Shown: positions 1-6,508, counted from the first letter of the stretch. The stretch is DNA of 8,016 nt from an uncultured Bacilli bacterium (GCA_947632295.1 CANROQ010000045.1:1-8016), one strand, 5' to 3'. Made by a program: numbers and translations. The notes: a model not told the origin generated them from the letters alone.

Positions 1-1834
1 ATGATGTTACTTTGTTATTATTATATGTACCATTTATTACTTTTACTTTGAAGTTATATGTTCCATTTGCTAAACCATTAAATGTATAATTTGCGGTTGT
101 TTGAGGTTCACTTGGTACCCATGTATTTCCATTATTGCTACTAAATTGATATCTTGATATTCCTGATTCTCCATCAGTTCCACTTGCTGTTATTGCAACA
201 CTATTTCCACTTACACTTGTCGTAAATGATGCTGCCGTAGGCACTGTTCTATCTATATTATCTACATTAGAACTTCCCATAATAGTAGCACTTCCACCGC
301 CTACGACTTTATATTTTATATTCCCTGCTGTTTCAAATGTTAGTGTTACACTCGAATTTACTTTATACCATTGACCACCAACTAATGTTCCACCAGTTTG
401 TATTGTCGTTCCATTACATGTATAACTTGTTTCTGTTTGTTCAATACATTGAGTTGCAACTAAATTAGTTTTTACATTCACACTTGGTTTTATCAAATAT
501 GTTCCATCTCCACTAAAATTAACTTGTATTGTCTTTGCTTGTGCCCAACCACTTGGACTTGATATCCCACCAGTTGGTGCTACTAATGAAATGATTTCGG
601 AACTTTTCATTTCGCTAGTTGTTGTATTCATACTATTTGATTTATTATTTACATATGTTCCATTAATCACTTTTACTCTTATTTTATAATTACCTGATGA
701 CAAATTACGAAATACATAACTATCAGTATTTTGTGGTGTACTTGGCTCCCATGTTGCTCCATCATCTTTACTGAATTGATATGCAACAATACCTGACTCA
801 TTATCTATTCCTTTAGCTTTGACATTTAGATTACTTCCTACTATACTCGTTGTAAATGTTGCTGATGAAGGAGCAGTTGTATCAATTTTTTCAACTTTTA
901 TTGATGCACCATCTTTATAATTTACTCCATCTGCCACTTTATATACTAATGTTCCTGTACTTGTAAATGTTAATATTGGATTTTTATCAACTTTATACCA
1001 TCTTCCACCTACAAGCGTTCCACCTGATGAAATTTTACCACCATTACATGTATATGAGCCATTGTTAGTACTTGAACAAACTGTTGCATCCACATTTGCT
1101 GTCACATTGACACTTGGTCTAAATAAATATGCTCCTGACCCAGTATATGTTATTGCTACTGTCTTACTTTGACTCCATCCATCTGGACTTGGTTTAGTAG
1201 CTAAAGGTGTATTTAATGAACCAACTGTTATTACCTTTGCAGCACTTTCTTTTGTATTTTTATTATTTTGTTCATTATTAACAATAGTTCCATTAAATAC
1301 TCTTACCTTTATATTATAATTTGTACTAGATAATTTATTAAAAATATAGCTAGAATTTGATTGAGGAATAACTGGTAACCAAGTTGCACCATTATCTTTA
1401 CTAAATTGATATCTTACTATTCCTGATTCTAAATCTTTTCCACTTGCTCTTACCTCAATACTATTCGATGTTGCTTCAGTTGTAAATCCTACTTCCGTTG
1501 GAGGTGTTGTATCAATTTCTGTAACAGTGATAGAACCACCATCTTTATATTCATTAGTACCAATTACTTTAAATAGAATATTTCCATTAGATGTCAAAGT
1601 TAAAGTTGGATTATCTTCTACTTTATACCATGTATTAGCTTTTAATAATCCCCCTTTTAAGACATTATCACCATTACATCTATATTCCATATTATTCATT
1701 TCAACACAAGACGTTGCTGATATACTTGAAACAACACTTACTGAAGGCTTTAGTAGGTATGAACCACTCCCCATATATTTTATTTTTACTGTCTTACTTT
1801 GTGCCCAACCATTTGGAGATATAGTTGCAGTTGG
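1..1834 (-). repeat. Three in-frame 630-bp tandem protein modules (210 residues each, third cut by window edge)
   Basis: Within the pilin-like gene the modules span about 1205-1834, 575-1204 and 1-574. Landmark residues recur at exactly 210-residue intervals: W177/W387/W597 in the GW motif, C210/C420/C630, C220/C430/C640, W236/W446/W656 in WYK, D275/D485/D695 in the IDTT-type linker, and W319/W529/W739 at the end of the SGI..YQFS motif. Each module seems to contain two beta-rich halves. The first carries a cysteine pair ten residues apart that could form a disulfide outside the cell. The second is FN3/Ig-like and ends with a V.NGT motif. The copies have clearly diverged in both protein and DNA, so this is an old duplication rather than a recent or unstable array. 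Confidence 0.88.
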
Positions 1835-2335
1835 TTTTACTAACATATTATCGTTATTCGAAAAATTTCCTTTTTCTATACATGATGCCGTTCCATTTAC
1901 TGGATAATTGCATATATAATCCTCTATTAATAAATTAGTTACTATAATAGTTTTTCCATCACTACCTACATCTACCTTACCACCTTTTGGTTTTCTTCCA
2001 TCAATATCAAGTTCCCTCAAAGAACTAAAATCATACTCATCAGGCATATCATTTTCTAATATACATCTTTCATTACATGTAAACGATAATCCATCAGCTG
2101 GAAAATAACCATCAGTTTTTACAATCAAATTGGCAATATAATTTTTTGTAGCTGATACTACTCCCATTGTCGAATCTTCAGCTGAAGCTAATTTTGCACT
2201 ATTTATTGTTTGCAATATAAATGGTACCGCGATTAACGCAATCACTGATAATATTACCATTACTGCTAATAATTCTATTAATGTAAAGCCTAATACTTTT
2301 TTTCTCTTATTATTCATATTGTAAAACATTTTCAT
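1..2335 (-). CDS. Large type IV pilin-like surface protein with tandem Ig/FN3-like modules (3' end beyond the window)
   Basis: The frame is open from ATG 2335 to the left edge: 778 codons with no stop, C-terminus missing. The start is fixed by GGAGGGG five bases upstream. The N-terminus is a classic class III (prepilin) signal: a basic leader with NNKRKK, then G16|FTLIELLAVMVILSVIA, with Glu at mature position 5 (E21) and a hydrophobic helix over about residues 17-40. A prepilin peptidase would be expected to cut after G16 and methylate F17, and the helix would anchor or assemble the protein at the membrane. Residues 41-165 form a small pilin-like head with cysteine pairs C88/C92 and C142/C152. 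From about 168 on there are three diverged 210-residue modules with Ig/FN3-like motifs (GW..SKT, WYKV, IDTT, SGI..YQFS.D.GATW). Pilus, pseudopilus or cell-surface adhesin roles are inferences. No pilus ATPase, platform protein or peptidase gene is visible here; they may lie outside the window. The pilin N-terminus is certain, the function is not. Confidence 0.9.
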   Translation of the reverse strand, partial: MKMFYNMNNKRKKVLGFTLIELLAVMVILSVIALIAVPFILQTINSAKLASAEDSTMGVVSATKNYIANLIVKTDGYFPADGLSFTCNERCILENDMPDEYDFSSLRELDIDGRKPKGGKVDVGSDGKTIIVTNLLIEDYICNYPVNGTASCIEKGNFSNNDNMLVKPTATISPNGWAQSKTVKIKYMGSGSYLLKPSVSVVSSISATSCVEMNNMEYRCNGDNVLKGGLLKANTWYKVEDNPTLTLTSNGNILFKVIGTNEYKDGGSITVTEIDTTPPTEVGFTTEATSNSIEVRASGKDLESGIVRYQFSKDNGATWLPVIPQSNSSYIFNKLSSTNYNIKVRVFNGTIVNNEQNNKNTKESAAKVITVGSLNTPLATKPSPDGWSQSKTVAITYTGSGAYLFRPSVNVTANVDATVCSSTNNGSYTCNGGKISSGGTLVGGRWYKVDKNPILTFTSTGTLVYKVADGVNYKDGASIKVEKIDTTAPSSATFTTSIVGSNLNVKAKGIDNESGIVAYQFSKDDGATWEPSTPQNTDSYVFRNLSSGNYKIRVKVINGTYVNNKSNSMNTTTSEMKSSEIISLVAPTGGISSPSGWAQAKTIQVNFSGDGTYLIKPSVNVKTNLVATQCIEQTETSYTCNGTTIQTGGTLVGGQWYKVNSSVTLTFETAGNIKYKVVGGGSATIMGSSNVDNIDRTVPTAASFTTSVSGNSVAITASGTDGESGISRYQFSSNNGNTWVPSEPQTTANYTFNGLANGTYNFKVKVINGTYNNNKVTS

Positions 2336-2674
2336 AAATGCCCCTCCAAAATTGCATTATAGTGTGAATACTTTTAATTACTTCAACTTATAATTTTATA
2401 TTATATTAACAAATCTTTGTAATTTTTTAACTATATTTATATATCATATCAATATATATAATAACGGAAATAGTAGCAAACAAATTTCATATCATTAATA
2501 TAAATACCTACTATTTATAATATTATATCATTTATTATTAAATTTTCAAATAGTATTAACAAAAATATTTAAAAATTATGATTTTAATAAAATTAATAAC
2601 ATTATAATATTTAATAATTTAGGAATGACTTTCATACTATATAAAAAATAATTTATCATAATCGATAAATTATT
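2336..2674. other. 339-bp AT-rich intergenic region between efp and the pilin-like gene
   Basis: No convincing reading frame or RNA gene is seen. The right end holds the efp terminator hairpin and the left end holds the promoter and SD of the pilin-like gene. Between them is almost pure A/T sequence. The only structure noted there is a 9-bp inverted repeat, AAATAGTAG at 2468-2476 and CTACTATTT at 2508-2516, separated by 31 nt. In sequence this AT-rich it could be chance. The gap separates the housekeeping block from the surface-protein gene and gives that gene its own transcription unit. Confidence 0.6.
2341..2361 (-). promoter_or_regulatory. Promoter -10 and ribosome binding site of the pilin-like gene
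   Basis: On the minus strand TATAAT lies at 2361-2356 and GGAGGGG at 2347-2341, five bases before the ATG at 2335. A TTGAAG sits upstream with a 19-nt spacer, longer than ideal, so the -35 assignment is weak. The implied leader is only about 14 nt, with the SD near its 5' end. The strong SD rules out the in-frame ATGs at codons 3 and 7 as preferred starts. Confidence 0.5.
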
Positions 2675-2676
2675 TT
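2641..2676 (-). terminator. Intrinsic terminator of the rpmG-efp unit, overlapping the efp stop codon
   Basis: A perfect 13-bp inverted repeat (arms 2645-2657 and 2664-2676, 6-nt loop) is followed on the minus strand by a T-rich run. The efp stop codon TAA (2677-2675) is at the foot of the upstream arm, so the hairpin starts inside the end of the gene. The stem is almost all A/U with one G-C pair next to the loop, so it is weaker per base pair than usual but long. Confidence 0.72.
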
Positions 2677-3232
2677 AAGCTCTTGATACATATTTACCAT
2701 CACTAGTTGAAACTAAAACATTTTCGCCTTCTTCAATAAATAATGGTACTTTTATAACTAAACCTGTTTCAATTGTTGCTTCTTTTGTAGCATTATTAGT
2801 TGTATTTCCTTTTACAGCAGGTTCAGTTTTAGTAATAGTATATTCAATTTTATCTGGTAGAATAACTCCTAATACCTCTCCCTCATAAAATGTTATATTA
2901 ACACTTAAATTTTCTTTTAAGAATTTAGCGTCATCACCTAAACTACTAGCAGGAATTTCAATTTGTTCATATGTTTCCATATTCATGAAATTGTAACTGT
3001 CTCCACTACTATATAGATATTGCATATCAACTTTTTGAATCATTGCTTTTTCTAATTTAATACTACTATTAAATGTTTTTTCAACGATTGAACCAGTTCT
3101 TAAATTTTTTAATTTAGCCTTAACAAAAGCTGCACCTTTCCCAGGTTTAACATGAGAAAATTCTAAAACAACATAAATATTATCTTCAAATAATATTGTC
3201 ATTCCATTTTTTATATCATTAGCATTTACCAC
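2675..3232 (-). CDS. efp: Translation elongation factor P
   Basis: At 185 aa this matches the usual EF-P length. EF-P binds the ribosome between the P and E sites and relieves stalling at consecutive prolines. The N-terminal KOW-like domain (about 1-62) carries the tip loop H27-VKPGKGAAFV with lysine K32, the position modified in Bacillus EF-P. Two OB-type domains follow, about 65-125 and 130-185. The C-terminus has the family signature (VKG, then TGL...VPLFIEEGE, ending YVSRA). The start is GTG at 3232-3230, set by AAGGAGGT eight bases upstream; no in-frame ATG is nearby. It lies 39 bp after rpmG on the same strand and is probably transcribed with it. No EF-P lysine-modification gene is in the window. 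Confidence 0.97.
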   Translation of the reverse strand: MVNANDIKNGMTILFEDNIYVVLEFSHVKPGKGAAFVKAKLKNLRTGSIVEKTFNSSIKLEKAMIQKVDMQYLYSSGDSYNFMNMETYEQIEIPASSLGDDAKFLKENLSVNITFYEGEVLGVILPDKIEYTITKTEPAVKGNTTNNATKEATIETGLVIKVPLFIEEGENVLVSTSDGKYVSRA

Positions 3233-3271
3233 TTTCTCGCACCTCCTTGTTATAATAGTGTTATAATTTTA

Positions 3272-3439
3272 TTATTTTGTTTCTTTATGTGGTGTTGTCT
3301 TTTGACATTTTGGACAAAATTTATTTAATTCTAAACGATCTTGAGTATTTCTTTTATTTTTTTCCGTACGATAATTTTGTTCACCACAAATAGTACATTT
3401 TAGAGTAATTCTTTCTCTAGCCTCTCCTTTTTTAGCCAT
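3272..3439 (-). CDS. rpmG: 50S ribosomal protein L33, zinc-ribbon (C+) form
   Basis: This is a 55-residue ORF starting MAKKGEARERITLKC and ending HKETK. L33 is a small protein of the large ribosomal subunit. The family signs are clear: basic N-terminus, C15-x2-C18, the YRTEKNKRNTQDRLELNKFC segment, and C42-x2-C45. The four cysteines make it the zinc-binding C+ paralog type. Zinc-starved Bacilli often switch to a C- copy, but none is in this window. The ATG at 3439 has AAAAGGAGGG eight bases upstream. The gene lies between the PBP gene and efp, 39 bp upstream of efp, and has its own promoter in the PBP 3' end. Confidence 0.96.
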   Translation of the reverse strand: MAKKGEARERITLKCTICGEQNYRTEKNKRNTQDRLELNKFCPKCQKTTPHKETK

Positions 3440-3471
3440 ACTAATTTCCCTCCTTTTGATAACTACATACT

Positions 3472-3499
3472 ATTATAACAAATTATTGGTAAATTTCAA
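3472..3499 (-). promoter_or_regulatory. Extended -10 promoter for rpmG-efp
   Basis: On the minus strand TTGAAA (3499-3494) and a perfect TATAAT (3477-3472) are separated by 16 nt, and the -10 is preceded by TG with one base between (TGTTATAAT), the extended -10 form. The -35 element lies inside the last codons of the PBP gene, which ends at 3483. This gives rpmG-efp expression separate from the sodA-PBP genes upstream. No terminator is visible between the PBP gene and rpmG, so read-through is also possible. Confidence 0.7.
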
Positions 3500-5567
3500 A
3501 GAATTTTTTTGAAACTTCATAAGATATTCGCTTATTAACTGTCGATTGATAAGAATTGCCATTATAATAATGCGTATAATCAGGCGAAATAATCGTAAAA
3601 GTTACAATGGGATTATCATATGGTGCATAGGCTATAAAAGTATTAGTAAGTGTTTCTTTATCGATTTTGCCATCGGCATCACTATCTAAAAAACTTTGAC
3701 TAGTTCCTGTTTTACCAGCAGGATTAAATTGTTGTTCGATATAACCATAACCAGTTCCACCGGTTAAAACTTCTCGAAAGCCTAATTTTACACGATTTAA
3801 ATATTCTTCTTTTGTATCAACTGTATTTAAAATAGTCGACTCAGTTTTTTCGATAATCGAATCATCGATGCTAGAATGAACTTCTTTTAATAAATTAAAT
3901 TTTAAACGCTTACCACCATTAGCAATTGTCGAAATATACTGAGAAAGTTGAATTGGTGTATAAGTATCATATTGACCAATCGAAAAATCTAACAACAAAC
4001 CTGCTTGTCTACTTTCACCAATATACCCTAAACTTTCAACTGGTAGGTCAATTTCAGTTTTTACACCAAGTCCAAATTCATTAAAAGTTTTACGGTAAAT
4101 ATCAAAAGCACTTTCATCGATTTTAAGAGGACTATCATATTGATAATAACCTTTTCCAACCTTTATAGCCGTCCTAAACTGATAAGTATTTGACGAATAT
4201 TTTAAAGCCGTTATATCATTAACACTACCTAAATATGTCCATGAACATTTTTCTTTAGTAGCGGCAATTTTAATACAACTATCATCACGGACTTCACCAA
4301 TTTGTAAAGCACCAGTATTATAACCAACGATATGTGAAGCACCTTTTACAACTGAACCGACGGCAACAGGAGATGTCAATATTCCAGGCGTATAATCATA
4401 AATTTTATAGTCACCATCTTTCCAGATAATTTGTTTTCCAGCCATAGCTAAAACTTCACCAGTATTAGGATCGGTAATAACGACAAAAGAACGATTATAA
4501 AATTCTGTATTAGGTTCATTTTTAGTAATCAATAACTGTTTTTCTAAAATTTCTTCAACAGCTTTTTGTAATTCGATATCGATTGTTAAAATTATGTCAT
4601 TACCACGCATTCCTTCCTTTTTTAACGATAAATTTCCGTCAGCTGATAATTCATAAATATTTTTTTCTCCCTTTAGAAAATCTTCATATTGATATTCTAA
4701 ATAACTTAAGCCAACTCGATCGTTTAAATTATAACCTTTAGATAAATAATAATCTTTTAATTCGTAAGGAATACCACTAGAAGATGACGAAACATTGCCT
4801 AAAATAGAGCGAAAAACATTCCCATAAGGATAAGTTCTTTCCCAATCTAATTCTGTATTTATACCTTTTAAATTTTCTAAATTTTCCGATATATAAGCAT
4901 ATTCCCAATCACTAATTTCATTACCTCTTTTTAATACTTTAGTATCATAATAATAACCAGTATTCATTAAAGAATAAATATAAGCTGCCTTTTTATCAAT
5001 ATCACCTAAAGTATTAAGTTCATCTTCCGTTATGCGCTCTTTTTTTAACTTTTCAATATCTGCATTAGTTATCTTGCGTGCTTTTAACTCACTCCATTCT
5101 TCTTTTGTTATTTTTGAATTGGCTTCTTTAGAATTATTAATAATCCAAAAATTTTTTAAATCATTTTCCGTTAATTTACTAATATCCATATCTAAAATAT
5201 CAGCTAAAGTATAAGAAAGATTAATTTCATCAGCTGGTTTTACACTAGATATTTTTTTATAAGTAATAGTTTTAACTGGTTCATTATCGACAATTAACCG
5301 CATATTTCTATCATAAATCCTTCCACGAGGAGCCGTCGAACCTTCAACTAATTGAACACTTAAAGATTGTTTTTTTTCTAAATAGGTAGTATGATTAACA
5401 ATTTGCACTGAATATAAACCTATAAGCAAAACAACATTAAGTAAAATAATTAACACGATTAATATATTGTATCTTTTTAAAATTATTGCTTCTAAATTTC
5501 TTTTTTGTTTTCGACTTTTATAAATTGATTTTTTATTTTTTTGGGATTTTAGATAAGGCGTTTTCAT
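3483..5567 (-). CDS. pbpA: Class B penicillin-binding protein (PBP2/PbpA-type D,D-transpeptidase)
   Basis: This 694-residue monofunctional transpeptidase cross-links peptidoglycan at the outer membrane face. It has a very basic cytoplasmic tail (1-33), a single transmembrane helix (about 34-57), and a dimerisation/pedestal domain opening with APRGRIYDRN (79-88). A lysine/glutamate-rich stretch with ITKEEW and ITEDEL follows at about 130-190. The transpeptidase domain covers about 320-690. The three active-site motifs are intact: S405-V-V-K408 (catalytic Ser and Lys), S458-S-N460 and K619-T-G-T622. Right after KTGT is an EF-hand-like loop, D628-x-D630-x-D632-G-x-I-D636. No PASTA domain is present. 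The start at 5567 lies 35 nt inside the sodA 3' end and has no visible SD; no better in-frame ATG follows, so translation coupled to sodA is likely. The symbol pbpA rests on resemblance to the sodA-pbpA neighbourhood of Bacillus; the enzyme class is certain, the exact paralog is not. Confidence 0.95.
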   Translation of the reverse strand: MKTPYLKSQKNKKSIYKSRKQKRNLEAIILKRYNILIVLIILLNVVLLIGLYSVQIVNHTTYLEKKQSLSVQLVEGSTAPRGRIYDRNMRLIVDNEPVKTITYKKISSVKPADEINLSYTLADILDMDISKLTENDLKNFWIINNSKEANSKITKEEWSELKARKITNADIEKLKKERITEDELNTLGDIDKKAAYIYSLMNTGYYYDTKVLKRGNEISDWEYAYISENLENLKGINTELDWERTYPYGNVFRSILGNVSSSSSGIPYELKDYYLSKGYNLNDRVGLSYLEYQYEDFLKGEKNIYELSADGNLSLKKEGMRGNDIILTIDIELQKAVEEILEKQLLITKNEPNTEFYNRSFVVITDPNTGEVLAMAGKQIIWKDGDYKIYDYTPGILTSPVAVGSVVKGASHIVGYNTGALQIGEVRDDSCIKIAATKEKCSWTYLGSVNDITALKYSSNTYQFRTAIKVGKGYYQYDSPLKIDESAFDIYRKTFNEFGLGVKTEIDLPVESLGYIGESRQAGLLLDFSIGQYDTYTPIQLSQYISTIANGGKRLKFNLLKEVHSSIDDSIIEKTESTILNTVDTKEEYLNRVKLGFREVLTGGTGYGYIEQQFNPAGKTGTSQSFLDSDADGKIDKETLTNTFIAYAPYDNPIVTFTIISPDYTHYYNGNSYQSTVNKRISYEVSKKFFEIYQ

Positions 5568-6159
5568 AATTTTTATTTATATTATTAAAATCAATAATTT
5601 CAAAAAATTTATCAATATATTCACTTCTTCTATTGCGATAAACTAAATAATAAGCATGTTCCCATAAATCGAGAGCCATAATTGGTATCAAATCATAAAG
5701 ATAAGGTGTTTCTTGATTTGGTAAATTCATAATTTCTAAATCGCCATTTTTATTGACAACTAAAAAAGTATAGCCAGAACCAACTAAATAATTAGCAGTT
5801 TTGATAAATTCTTTTTTAAAATTATCATAATTACCAAATTGCTCATTTATTTTATTTCTAAGAATACCAATCGGTATATTTATATTTTTATCACCCATCG
5901 AATAAAAATATAATTCATGATTTAAAACACCACCCAAATTATATAAGACATCATCTCTAACATTAATTGGTACCTCATCGATATGTTTAACTAATTCACT
6001 TTTAGTATAACGATAATCATAATTATAACTATTAAGGAAATTATTTAATTTTTCTAAATAACCTAAATAGTGTTTATTATAATGAATATTAATGGTCTCT
6101 TCATTTAAAATTGGTTGTAAAGAATTATAAGAATATGGTAAAGCAACACTTTTATACAT
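5533..6159 (-). CDS. sodA: Superoxide dismutase, Fe/Mn family, probably Mn-type
   Basis: At 208 aa this is a usual length for the family. It converts superoxide to oxygen and hydrogen peroxide in the cytoplasm, normally as a dimer. All four metal ligands are present: H26, H81 (in GGVLNHE), D164 and H168 (in DLWEHAYY). Second-shell H30 and Y34 are also kept. The outer-sphere glutamine appears at Q149 in NQETP, and the FeSOD-type AAQxWNH is absent (GGVLNH here), which points to manganese or cambialistic use. Unusually, tryptophans conserved in the family are replaced: GSGW-x-W is GSGYTF (127-132), NHxxFW is NHELYF (80-85), and the C-terminal FW..(V/N)..W is FFEIIDF. Only W166 remains. The ATG at 6159 has AGGTGA four bases upstream. 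The 3' end overlaps the PBP start by 35 nt, so the two are co-transcribed. Confidence 0.95.
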   Translation of the reverse strand: MYKSVALPYSYNSLQPILNEETINIHYNKHYLGYLEKLNNFLNSYNYDYRYTKSELVKHIDEVPINVRDDVLYNLGGVLNHELYFYSMGDKNINIPIGILRNKINEQFGNYDNFKKEFIKTANYLVGSGYTFLVVNKNGDLEIMNLPNQETPYLYDLIPIMALDLWEHAYYLVYRNRRSEYIDKFFEIIDFNNINKNYENALSKIPKK

Positions 6160-6244
6160 AAAATCACCTAATAATATTTTATGGATTTTACTTTAGTTTA
6201 TTCTTATTTAACCTAATTTAGAATATATTATTAATGGTGATGAT
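6160..6244. promoter_or_regulatory. Divergent regulatory region between sodA and the DUF2624-like gene
   Basis: These 85 bp must serve sodA leftward and the small gene rightward. SDs are visible at both ends: AGGTGA for sodA (6169-6164) and GGTGA for the plus gene (6236-6240). Candidate -10 elements are TAAAAT (6190-6185, minus) and TAGAAT (6219-6224, plus), but neither has a convincing -35 at 16-18 nt. An imperfect inverted repeat, TTAGAAT (6218-6224) and ATTATTA (6227-6233), is a possible operator but could be chance in A/T-rich sequence. Confidence 0.35.
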
Positions 6245-6508
6245 ATGAAATACTTCATTTTAAAAAAATACATTGATAAATTAACTTTAGAAGATATTAA
6301 AAATTTTGCCTATAATAATAATATTTCACTAACAAAAGAAGAAACTAATGATAGTTTCTACTTTATTAAAAATAATTGGCAAAAAATTTTAGATAATGAT
6401 GATGTAGCTATTTGTGAAATAAGAAAAAAATTTGATAGTAATAAGGCTAAAAAAATCGAGCAATTATATTTTGAATATAAACAAAAATATCAAAAATTTT
6501 TAAAATAA
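6245..6508 (+). CDS. Small DUF2624/YqfT-like protein of unknown function
   Basis: An 87-residue, highly charged, largely helical protein with no signal peptide, membrane segment or cysteine pair (one Cys only). The start ATG follows GGTGATG at a 4-nt gap from GGTGA. Its pattern is a short N-terminal helix with KLTLEDI, then FAYNNNISLTKEE, an IKNNW segment, and a C-terminal basic helix ending KYQKFLK. That pattern, and its place beside nfo and sodA, match my memory of the DUF2624 family (Bacillus YqfT), which is encoded next to the endonuclease IV gene. The assignment rests on pattern and position, not a profile search. It is the only plus-strand gene in the window and converges on nfo with 11 bp between stop codons. 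Its function is unknown, and a link to DNA repair through nfo is only positional. Confidence 0.75.
   Translation: MKYFILKKYIDKLTLEDIKNFAYNNNISLTKEETNDSFYFIKNNWQKILDNDDVAICEIRKKFDSNKAKKIEQLYFEYKQKYQKFLK

Noticed and set aside
1..1834. Recent gene amplification or assembly artefact in the 630-bp repeats
   Set aside because: The copies differ at many amino acids and codons, so they are separate old modules and not collapsed or duplicated assembly.
1527..1907. 126-residue plus-strand ORF
   Set aside because: It lies antisense within the continuous pilin-like gene, has no SD, and its protein has no recognisable pattern. The minus frame here contains the conserved repeat motifs.
5032..5214. 60-residue plus-strand ORF
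   Set aside because: It is antisense to the PBP pedestal domain, has no SD, and its hydrophobic composition is what reverse-reading of lysine/glutamate-rich coding DNA produces.
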